20,321 bases of DNA from JALSRD01 sp964476595 (GTDB lineage: Bacteria > Desulfobacterota > Desulfobacteria > Desulfobacterales > JALSRD01): the NCBI GenBank assembly GCA_964476595.1, contig CAYZCL010000026.1:1-20321 (forward strand). Reading direction: 5' to 3'. Under the pieces are notes generated by a model. That model did no database searches. It had not been told where the DNA came from and worked only from the letters and a program-made list of their open reading frames with translations. Position numbers and translations under genes: made by a program. Numbering within the stretch: the stretch's first letter is position 1; every line of letters begins with the position of its first letter. Shown piece after piece: positions 14,781 to 20,321 of this stretch.

Positions 14781-14842
14781 CGCGAAGCCAACGGGGGCCG
14801 AAAAGTCTTCCCGCTTTCAATCACGGCTCCGACGACGCGCCC

Positions 14843-15964
14843 CTACTCCTCCTTTTCCGGCAGAATCCCCTCGTGCCCCACCTCGTCGCTCAGGGCGCTG
14901 TAGAGGTTGGCGGCCGCCAGGGTCAGCGCGATGACCGACGGTCCGATGACCAGCCCCCAGAATCCGATGGTGGCGATGCCCGCCAGGATGGAGAGCAGGA
15001 TCAGGATCTCGTTCATCATGTACTCGAAGCCGAAGGCCTTCTTGAGGCGGCCGATGAACACCATGCGCAGGATGTTGTCGATGAAAAAGCCCATCACCAC
15101 CCAGGCGAAGGCGAGGATAACGATGGCGTTGCCCCAGCGGCCGGCGAACAGCTCCAGGGCGGTCACCGGCACGTAGACCAGGGCCGCGCCGATGATGGGG
15201 ATCACCGAGCAGAACCCGGCCAGCACCCCCAGGTAGAGGGCGTTGTGGTCGCCCACGAAGGCCATCAGGATGCCGAAGGCCACCCCCTGGGCGAACATGT
15301 TGAAAAGCGTGCCGTAAAAGACCACCGCGACGGTGCCGGAGCACTCGCGATAGAGGTATTTTTCCTGTTCCAGGCTGGTGGGCATGACCACGGCGGCAAA
15401 GTTGAGGATCTGCCAGCCGTAGAGGTTGAAGAGGAAATAGAAGACCAGGATCCAGACCACCTGGCCGAAGAGCCCGCCGGCACCGGCGGCCACCCGCTGG
15501 GCGCCCCGCAGCACGGCCTCGATGGTGGCGCCGTTGACAATGGACCCTCCCCGGGCCTTGAACTTGGTCATCAGGTCCTGCAGCAGCGGGATGCGGTCCA
15601 GGAAGGCCTGGGCCCTGTCGATCATCTCCAGGATGGTCTGCTTGATGGCCACGATGTCCAGTGCGATAACCTGGTTGTAGGTCTCGGAGGCGAAGTACAG
15701 CAGGGGTGCGAAGATCAGCAGCAGGAAAAAGAGCGTGAACAGGCCGGCGGCGATCAGTCGGCGGCGGCGCTTGATCCAGTCGGGCAGCGCCGACCTCTCC
15801 ATGGCGCCCACCAGGGCGTTGTAACCGTGGCTGGTGGCCAGGGCCAGCACCGCCGCCACCAGCAGGTAGTTCAGGTAGGGAGAAAAGATCCACAGCGAGG
15901 CAATGATCAGGCCCACCGTCAGCGCGGCCAGGAAACGGTCGCCGCTCGTGTTCTGTTCCTGCAT
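14843..15964 (-). CDS. AI-2E family transporter (PerM/YdiK-like membrane protein)
   Basis: About 373 residues and largely hydrophobic. Two closely spaced N-terminal helices (FLAALTVGLIIASLWIFSPYLNYLLVAAVLALATSHGYNALV) and another after an Arg-rich turn (RRRRLIAAGLFTLFFLLLIFAPLLYF) precede an amphipathic middle. The C-terminal bundle carries the family-typical stretches GFCSVIPIIGAALVYVPVTALEL, DNILRMVFIGRLKKAFG and GFWGLVIGPSVIAL. The family includes TqsA-like AI-2 exporters and Na+/H+ antiporter-like members, so the substrate is unknown. ATG 15964 is chosen because AAGGA lies eight bases upstream; a TTG at 15994 would add ten residues. The FmdE gene follows 114 bp downstream. Confidence 0.9.
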   Translation of the reverse strand: MQEQNTSGDRFLAALTVGLIIASLWIFSPYLNYLLVAAVLALATSHGYNALVGAMERSALPDWIKRRRRLIAAGLFTLFFLLLIFAPLLYFASETYNQVIALDIVAIKQTILEMIDRAQAFLDRIPLLQDLMTKFKARGGSIVNGATIEAVLRGAQRVAAGAGGLFGQVVWILVFYFLFNLYGWQILNFAAVVMPTSLEQEKYLYRECSGTVAVVFYGTLFNMFAQGVAFGILMAFVGDHNALYLGVLAGFCSVIPIIGAALVYVPVTALELFAGRWGNAIVILAFAWVVMGFFIDNILRMVFIGRLKKAFGFEYMMNEILILLSILAGIATIGFWGLVIGPSVIALTLAAANLYSALSDEVGHEGILPEKEE

Positions 15965-16072
15965 GGCGTCTGTCCTTGTTCGGTCGTTGGGCAAGGCCCT
16001 TGTCTTTACGGGAACCGCGGGCGCCGGGGATGTTTGCCGGGTGTCTCCGTCGTCGGTGTCCGGTGCGGGACT

Positions 16073-16390
16073 TTAAAAAAACACCGCCAGCCAGACGGTG
16101 TCCCGGTCGGGGTCGGTCCACTCCACGCGGTGGCGACGGTGGGCCTCGATGAGCACGTGGTCGCCGGGGCCCATCTCCAGCACCCGCTCGTCGTCGGCGA
16201 AACGCAGCCGTGCCCGGCCGGCAAGCACCGCCACCCACTCGCGCTGTTCCTGGTCGTACCAGAACCCCGGCGGGGAGGCGTGGCCCCGCGAAACGATGCG
16301 CTCGATGCGCACCCGGTCTCCGGTCACGATTTCCTGGATCAGCTCCTCGGGCGGTTGCGCAGGCACGGGTTCCAGCAGGTTTCCGATCAT
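16073..16390 (-). CDS. Small cupin-domain protein
   Basis: A 105-residue single-domain cupin. The barrel shows as QEQREWVAVLAGRARLRFADDERVLEMGPGDHVLIEAHRRHRVEW. The first cupin motif is degenerate, lacking the G-x5-HxH set, with HASPPGFWYDQEQREWVAVLAG in its place; the second has GDHVLIEAHRRHRV with clustered histidines. Metal binding is therefore uncertain. Stand-alone cupins of this size are common in Desulfobacterota and have no assigned function. No strong ribosome-binding site is seen. The last codons (GTGTTTTTTTAA) form the T-tract of a probable terminator, so it is likely transcribed alone. Confidence 0.82.
   Translation of the reverse strand: MIGNLLEPVPAQPPEELIQEIVTGDRVRIERIVSRGHASPPGFWYDQEQREWVAVLAGRARLRFADDERVLEMGPGDHVLIEAHRRHRVEWTDPDRDTVWLAVFF
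16075..16101 (-). terminator. Intrinsic terminator embedded in the 3' end of the cupin gene
   Basis: On the minus strand ACACCG (16101-16096) and CGGTGT (16086-16081) form a 6-bp stem with a 9-base loop, directly followed by a run of T residues through 16075 that overlaps the final Phe-Phe codons and the TAA stop. It would separate the cupin transcript from the AI-2E transporter gene downstream. Confidence 0.5.
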
Positions 16391-16736
16391 GCGTCCATCA
16401 TATCATCTGCCGGGCCGCGGATAAAGCACAATCGAAACGGGGTGATCGCCGGCCACGGCCGGCATGCGTACTGCGGGTGCCCCTCGCCTTCCGGATCCGC
16501 CCCTGGATGAGGGGCGGGCGGGTTTCAGCGGCGCGCAGTCGGAGAACCAGCGCATCCCCGCCGGGACGCACGGAGCGCAGACGATGCCGCCCGGCTGGGG
16601 CGGGGGGGCAGGCACGGCCCTCCACTCGAGCAATGGGGGTTCACTGCGATTGGCCCGGCAATCCAAATCCCCCGCCTTGATTCGGGGGTCGGGGGCTGGT
16701 ATGCTGCCGATGATTTCGCCAGTGGAGACCCGACCC
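16391..16736. other. Divergent intergenic region between cupin and nitroreductase
   Basis: This 346-bp gap holds the predicted nitroreductase promoter at 16677-16705. It also has a GC-rich inverted repeat around 16498-16520 (CGCCCC/GGGGCG) without a T-run. The open frame extending the nitroreductase upstream to 16464 is Arg/Gly/Pro-rich, has no homology to the family, and is not called. Nothing else is recognised. Confidence 0.55.
16677..16705 (+). promoter_or_regulatory. Sigma-70-like promoter for the nitroreductase-MFS pair, with a hairpin over the -35 box
   Basis: TTGATT (16677-16682) and TATGCT (16700-16705) are 17 bp apart, each matching 4/6 of the consensus. The -35 box sits in the loop of a CCCCCG-N8-CGGGGG inverted repeat (16669-16688), which could be an operator or simply a GC-rich coincidence. 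The start site would be near 16711, about 26 bp before the ATG. Confidence 0.35.
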
Positions 16737-17294
16737 ATGACGACCCTCGACGACATCATCAACCGGCGCACCTCGACCCGCGCCTTCGAACCCCGGCCGG
16801 TGCGCCGCGAGGACATCGTGGCGCTGGCCGAGGCCGCCCGGGCGGCGCCGTCGGCCTGCAACAGCCAGACGTGGCGCTTCATCGCCGTGACCGACCCCGT
16901 GACCATCGAACGCCTGTGCCGCGAGGCCATGCGCCCGGTGATCCCCAACAAGTGGCTGGTGCAGGCGCCGCTGGTGATGGTGGGCTGCTCGCAGCTGGAC
17001 GTGATCGCCAACCGCATCGGGGCGCGGGTGACGGGCATCGAGTATTACCGCATCGACCTGGGCATCGCCATGGAGCACATGGTGCTCAAGGCCACCGAGC
17101 TGGGCCTGGGCACCTGCTGGATCGGCTGGTTCTCCACCCAAAAGGTGCGCCGCATCCTGGACATCCCCGGCCGCATCAAGGTCTCGGCCCTGCTGGCGGT
17201 GGGCCACCCCAAACAGGAGCCCGGCCGCAAGCGCAGCCGCAAGCCGCTGGAGCAGATCCTGTTCGCCGAAAAGTGGGGAAGGCCCTTCAAATGA
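16737..17294 (+). CDS. Nitroreductase family protein
   Basis: A 185-residue FMN-dependent oxidoreductase of the nitroreductase superfamily. Family signals are the N-terminal INRRTSTRAFEPRPV with the FMN-phosphate-binding Arg-Arg-Ser/Thr, the PSACNSQTWRFIAV segment (the usual P-S-x-x-N-x-Q-x-W-x-F), the helix GIAMEHMVLKATELGLGTCWIGWF, and a closing LLAVGHPKQEPGRKRSRKPLEQIL. Substrates in this family range from nitroaromatics to quinones and cofactor intermediates and cannot be assigned. ATG 16737 is chosen because TGGAGA lies eight bases upstream and the family sequence begins there. Its stop overlaps the start of the next gene (ATGA). Confidence 0.9.
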   Translation: MTTLDDIINRRTSTRAFEPRPVRREDIVALAEAARAAPSACNSQTWRFIAVTDPVTIERLCREAMRPVIPNKWLVQAPLVMVGCSQLDVIANRIGARVTGIEYYRIDLGIAMEHMVLKATELGLGTCWIGWFSTQKVRRILDIPGRIKVSALLAVGHPKQEPGRKRSRKPLEQILFAEKWGRPFK

Positions 17295-18433
17295 GCCGCA
17301 ACCTCTCCGAAGTGCGCCGGGACCCCATGTACCGCTACCTGATCGTGCTGACCATCGCCTCCATGGGCGGCCTGCAGGCCTGGCGCACACTGTTCAACAA
17401 CTTCGCCGTGGAGGTGGCCGGGCTGCAGGGCGACCAGGTGGGCGTCATCCAGTCGGTGCGCGAGGTGCCGGGCTTTCTCGCGCTGCTGGCAGTCTACGTC
17501 TACCTGGTCATGCGCGAGCACCGGCTGTCGGCGCTGTCCATCGTTTTTCTGGGGGTGGGCGTGGGCGCCACCGGCCTGTTTCCCACCTACACGGGGCTGA
17601 TGGCCACCACCCTGGTGATGAGCTTCGGGTTTCACTACTACGAGACCACCAACCAGTCCCTGACGCTGCAGTACTTCGAAGAGCAGACCGCCCCCTGGGT
17701 GTTCGGCAAGCAGCGCAGCATGGCGGCCGCCACCAGCATCGTGGTGGGGCTGATCATCTACGCGGTTTCCTCTCTCCTGTCCTACAAGCAGATCTACCTG
17801 GGGGCCGGGGCGCTGATTACGGCGGTGGGCGTCTGGGGCTTCTGCCAGCGCCCCACCCACGACAACATCGTGCCCCAGCGCAAGAAGATGGTCTTTCGCA
17901 GACGCTACTGGCTGTTCTACTTCCTGACTTTCATGTCCGGCGCGCGGCGGCAGATCTTCATGGTCTTTTCGGTGTTCCTGCTGGTCAAGCGCTTCGGCTG
18001 CCCGGTGCAGGAGATCACACTGCTGTTCGTGCTCAACAACGCCGTCAATTACTTCCTGAGCCCGCTGATCGGAAAGGCTATCATCCGTTTCGGCGAACGC
18101 CGCGTGCTGTCGCTGGAGTACGCCAGCCTGATCTTCATCTTCACGGCCTACGCCGCGGCCCGGTCCAAGTGGCTGGTGGCCGGGCTCTACGTGCTGGACC
18201 ACATCTTCTTCAACTTCTCCATCGCCATCCGCACCTATTTCCAGAAGGTCGGCGACCCGCGTGACATCGCCCCGTCCATGGCGGTGGGCTTCACTATCAA
18301 CCACATCGCCGCTGTGGTGCTGCCGGCTGTGGGCGGCCTGCTGTGGATGGTGGATTACCGCATCCCCTTCCTGGCCGGGGCGGCCATGAGCCTGGTCTCG
18401 CTGCTGGCGGTGCAGCTGATTCGCACCCCGTAG
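17291..18433 (+). CDS. MFS-like membrane transporter (unknown substrate)
   Basis: A 380-residue polytopic protein, translationally coupled to the nitroreductase through an ATGA overlap. It has roughly 10-12 hydrophobic segments in two halves, joined by a basic loop near PRKKMVFRRRYW. Features typical of major facilitator proteins include a first helix IVLTIASMGGLQAWRTLFNNFAVEV, a REVPGFLALLAVYVYLVMREHRLS segment, and the second-half opening YFLTFMSGARRQIFMVFSVFLLV. The substrate is not recognisable. Coupling to a nitroreductase could mean export or uptake of the oxidoreductase's substrate or product, which is inference only. The start is fixed by the overlap, since the longer frame upstream lies antiparallel or in the wrong frame within the nitroreductase. 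Confidence 0.82.
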   Translation: MSRNLSEVRRDPMYRYLIVLTIASMGGLQAWRTLFNNFAVEVAGLQGDQVGVIQSVREVPGFLALLAVYVYLVMREHRLSALSIVFLGVGVGATGLFPTYTGLMATTLVMSFGFHYYETTNQSLTLQYFEEQTAPWVFGKQRSMAAATSIVVGLIIYAVSSLLSYKQIYLGAGALITAVGVWGFCQRPTHDNIVPQRKKMVFRRRYWLFYFLTFMSGARRQIFMVFSVFLLVKRFGCPVQEITLLFVLNNAVNYFLSPLIGKAIIRFGERRVLSLEYASLIFIFTAYAAARSKWLVAGLYVLDHIFFNFSIAIRTYFQKVGDPRDIAPSMAVGFTINHIAAVVLPAVGGLLWMVDYRIPFLAGAAMSLVSLLAVQLIRTP

Positions 18434-18464
18434 CCGCGCTGGGGGCGCCGGCGCGGCGCGGCCC

Positions 18465-18860
18465 TCACTCATCCGGTCCGTCGGCGGGGGACTGCTCGAA
18501 GACGTCCGCCAGGGCCTCCTCCAGCATGCCGGACTTGAGGGGTTTTCGGAAGATGGCGTCGAACCCGCCGGAGGCCAGCTTGTCCTGGTCGTAGGCGTCG
18601 ACGTAACCCGAAAGCAGGTAGATGACGGTGCGGGGGTGTTTGCGTTTGACCTGGCGGCAAAACTGCACGCCGTCCATCCAGGGCATCTTCAGGTCGGTGA
18701 TGATCACGGGATAACTGACCGTCTCCAGGTGATAGAGCGCCTCCTCGGCGCTGTCCAGGGCGGTCACGGTGTAGTTCATCTTCTCCAGCAGTTCCCGGAT
18801 GAGGGTCCGCTGCCGGTTTTCGTCGTCGATCACCAGAATTTTCTTCTGCACGTCGTTCAT
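18465..18860 (-). CDS. Stand-alone response regulator receiver protein
   Basis: A 131-residue CheY-like single receiver domain with no output domain. The acidic pair is Asp12-Asp13 (ILVIDDE), the phospho-acceptor is Asp56 in ITDLKMPWMDG, the switch Ser84 is in LLSGY, and the conserved Lys106 is in FRKP. All key residues are present, so it should be phosphorylatable. It follows the alpha/beta hydrolase by 37 bp on the same strand and may be co-transcribed with it. No kinase is adjacent; the PilS-like kinase at 4549-5943 is far away and would normally use an NtrC-type partner. The ribosome-binding site is weak. Confidence 0.92.
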   Translation of the reverse strand: MNDVQKKILVIDDENRQRTLIRELLEKMNYTVTALDSAEEALYHLETVSYPVIITDLKMPWMDGVQFCRQVKRKHPRTVIYLLSGYVDAYDQDKLASGGFDAIFRKPLKSGMLEEALADVFEQSPADGPDE

Positions 18861-18897
18861 GCGGCGCTACCCGTTCTGTTGATGTCGGTATTTTGGT

Positions 18898-19710
18898 CTA
18901 TTTTTCTGCAGGGGTCGGTGAATCGGGGGTGTCGACAAAAGCCATCACTTCCCGCCACCAGGCGAGGCCGGGGTCCGAGGGCCAGCTGTTGTGCCCGGCG
19001 TCTTTAAATACCCACATTCGTTTGCGGGATGCAAGCGATTCGTAGAGATTTTTGGTGAAACGGTTGGGAATCACCTTGTCGCGCCCGGCCATGATCACGG
19101 CCACCGGTCCGGGATAGCCCGCGAGGCGGGCCAGCGTGTCGTAGCGGTCGCGCAGCAGCAGCCCGATGGGCAAAAATCGGTAGAGACTCCGGGCCAGGTT
19201 TGTCAATGAGTCCCATGGCGTCAGCAGCACCAGTCCCCGCACGGCATCCGAGACCGCCGCCGCGGCCACGCCGCATCCCAGGGATTCGCCCCACAGGAAA
19301 AGGGGAGCGCCGAACTGTGCGCGGGTCAGATCGACGGCCCCGCGGGCGTCGGCCGTGAAACCGGCCTCGCCCAGCCTGCCGGGCCGACCGCCGTAGGCCG
19401 GGTACTCCACCAGGATTACGCGGTAGTCCAGGGGCACCAGGGCGTCGGCGTAATAGGAACGATCCACCGCCGCCCCGGCGTTGCCGTGAAACACCAGCAC
19501 GGTGCCCCGGCAGTCGCCGGCGGGCTCGCGCAGCAGGCCCCGGTAGTCACCGCCCTCCTGCGCCCACAGGGTCAGATCCGCGGCGGCCGCCCGGCGCCGC
19601 AGCCCGTCCGGGGAGAGACGTTCCGGGAAATAGAGCATGCGGTACTGCAGCAGCCAGGCCGCCAGCACCACCAGACCGTAAACCGCTATGATCAGCCAGA
19701 GGATGCGCAC
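18898..19710 (-). CDS. Membrane-anchored alpha/beta hydrolase (YfhR/ABHD13-like)
   Basis: 270 residues from GTG 19710. One N-terminal membrane helix (ILWLIIAVYGLVVLAAWLL, 3-21) is followed by the QYRMLYFPE signature of the YfhR/ABHD13 group of serine hydrolases. The fold motifs are the oxyanion turn HGNAG (75-79), nucleophile elbow GESLG (Ser143), acid Asp211 in AGRDKVIP, and His240 in DAGHNSWP. The substrate is unknown, probably an ester or acyl group at the membrane. The start is uncertain: GTG 19710 puts the helix at the N-terminus as in relatives, while ATG 19812 would add 34 residues encoded by A+T-richer DNA with no ribosome-binding site. The receiver gene lies 37 bp downstream. Confidence 0.85.
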   Translation of the reverse strand: MRILWLIIAVYGLVVLAAWLLQYRMLYFPERLSPDGLRRRAAAADLTLWAQEGGDYRGLLREPAGDCRGTVLVFHGNAGAAVDRSYYADALVPLDYRVILVEYPAYGGRPGRLGEAGFTADARGAVDLTRAQFGAPLFLWGESLGCGVAAAAVSDAVRGLVLLTPWDSLTNLARSLYRFLPIGLLLRDRYDTLARLAGYPGPVAVIMAGRDKVIPNRFTKNLYESLASRKRMWVFKDAGHNSWPSDPGLAWWREVMAFVDTPDSPTPAEK

Positions 19711-19776
19711 GGTGTCAGGATAGGGCCAAACCCGGCCGGCTTTCAAGGGCTTTCTGAAATCGGTGCAAAATGTTTG

Positions 19777-19791
19777 ACGATCGTCGATCGT
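19777..19791. promoter_or_regulatory. Perfect palindrome, possible operator
   Basis: ACGATCG-T-CGATCGT is a 15-bp perfect inverted repeat with a single central base. It sits in the divergent region between the hydrolase (-) and the rhodanese gene (+), upstream of the GTG start preferred for the hydrolase. The regulator is unknown. Confidence 0.35.
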
Positions 19792-19838
19792 GTAATATCT
19801 TAAAAGGTACATTTTACATACAGGACGGCGGCAGCGTT

Positions 19839-19854
19839 GACCGCGAATGCGGTC
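19839..19854. promoter_or_regulatory. Inverted repeat, possible operator of the rhodanese gene
   Basis: GACCGC-GAAT-GCGGTC is a perfect 6-bp inverted repeat with a 4-base centre, overlapping a TTGACC that could be a -35 box (19837-19842). No convincing -10 box at the right spacing follows. It starts 73 bp before the rhodanese ATG. Confidence 0.35.
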
Positions 19855-19911
19855 CCGGAAATTGCTAATGAAAAGCCACGAAAAGACCATGATTTGAAGA
19901 AAGGAAACCCG

Positions 19912-20321
19912 ATGCCCATCCCGTCCTACACTGCCGAAGAGCTTTTTGACGCGCTGGTCAGGCGCGAGGACTTCATCCTGCTCGACGTCCGCAACACCAC
20001 CGATTTTGAACGTTTCAAGATCGAGGGGCCCTACCCCATCGAGATGCTCAACATCGTGTACTACGATTTCCAGGAACTCGAAGACGAGTGCGTGGCCCTG
20101 GTGCCCGGGGACCGCAAGATCCGCATCGTGTGCGCCAAGGAAAGCTCGGCCAAGTACGTGGCCGAGGTGCTGGCAAAGTGCGGCTACGACGACGTATCGT
20201 ACCTTGCCGGCGGTATCCGCACCTGGGGCAACCTGCTGGCGCCGGTGAAGGCCGGTGAAGGCGACGGCTGGGAGCTGCACCAGTTCCGCCGTCCGGGCAA
20301 GGCCTCGCTGAGTTACGCCCT
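19912..20321 (+). CDS. Rhodanese-domain protein, probably fused to a metallo-beta-lactamase domain (3' end outside window)
   Basis: The frame is open to the right edge, giving 136 residues. Residues 5-110 are a rhodanese domain: the start YTAEELFDAL, then LLDVRNTTDFERFKI (the usual DVR...F.....I), the active-site loop IVCAKESSAKYVAEVL with catalytic Cys74, and YLAGGIRTWG near the end. After this comes WELHQFRRPGKASLSYAL, which looks like the first strand of the metallo-beta-lactamase proteins related to persulfide dioxygenases (R.GKG(C)LSY..). A sulfurtransferase-MBL fusion is therefore likely, which would suit persulfide or sulfane-sulfur handling. The start is supported by AAGGAA ending six bases before the ATG. 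Its 3' part is not visible. Confidence 0.85.
   Translation, partial: MPIPSYTAEELFDALVRREDFILLDVRNTTDFERFKIEGPYPIEMLNIVYYDFQELEDECVALVPGDRKIRIVCAKESSAKYVAEVLAKCGYDDVSYLAGGIRTWGNLLAPVKAGEGDGWELHQFRRPGKASLSYA

Noticed and set aside
14504..16510. A 668-codon plus-strand frame across the FmdE, AI-2E and cupin genes
   Set aside because: It spans three recognisable minus-strand genes and their gaps, with Gln/His/Gly-rich composition and no ribosome-binding site.
16464..16736. Upstream extension of the nitroreductase frame
   Set aside because: It is Arg/Gly/Pro-rich, with no similarity to nitroreductases, and a good ribosome-binding site precedes ATG 16737.
19813..20280. Upstream extension of the hydrolase frame as far as 20280
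   Set aside because: It would run antisense through the whole rhodanese domain; family relatives begin with the membrane helix at about 19700.

Overview
This is a GC-rich, gene-dense window that looks like a chromosomal stretch of a Desulfobacterota (former Deltaproteobacteria) member, most likely a Desulfobacterales-type anaerobe. The support is indirect: a plant-type DapB tail, a flavoredoxin-like flavin reductase, an FmdE-family protein, a four-cysteine (iron-sulfur type) TrpRS, and a DHH-CBS-nucleotidyltransferase fusion next to trpS-scpA-scpB. I see no transposase, phage gene, CRISPR array or rRNA.

Layout. (1) 1-319: 3' end of dapB (+). (2) 320-646: gap with one speculative small ORF. 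(3) 647-7138 (-): read right to left, pilC, a PilS-like histidine kinase overlapping it by 14 bp, then a 1263-residue GlmS-like protein. A sigma-54 -24/-12 match lies about 110 bp upstream of pilC. (4) 7605-13391 (+): a DHH/CBS/poly(A)-polymerase-type nucleotidyltransferase, trpS, scpA, scpB, then a tRNA-Val(CAC) whose promoter overlaps the scpB stop codon and which ends at a strong intrinsic terminator. (5) 13431-16390 (-): cupin, AI-2E family transporter, FmdE-family protein and flavoredoxin-like flavin reductase. (6) 16737-18433 (+): nitroreductase and an MFS-like transporter joined by an ATGA overlap. (7) 18465-19710 (-): membrane-anchored alpha/beta hydrolase followed by a receiver-only response regulator. 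(8) 19912 to the right edge (+): a rhodanese-domain protein that probably continues into a metallo-beta-lactamase domain.

How the genes relate. pilC and the PilS-like kinase form a type IV pilus unit, and the sigma-54 motif fits the known dependence of PilS/PilR circuits on RpoN; pilB, pilT and pilR are not in the window. The central plus-strand block is housekeeping: tRNA 3'-end synthesis or repair, tryptophan charging, chromosome condensation (ScpAB with SMC) and a valine tRNA.

The most unusual items are the expanded GlmS-like protein (interrupted glutaminase domain, long insertion before the catalytic C-tail, and a C-terminal extension of about 207 residues, with the isomerase catalytic residues still present), the sigma-54 promoter at pilC, and an 8-bp-period degenerate repeat in three intergenic gaps. 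In two of these gaps the repeat supplies the ribosome-binding region of the next gene; a related repeat appears to have been absorbed into the coding tail of the FmdE gene.
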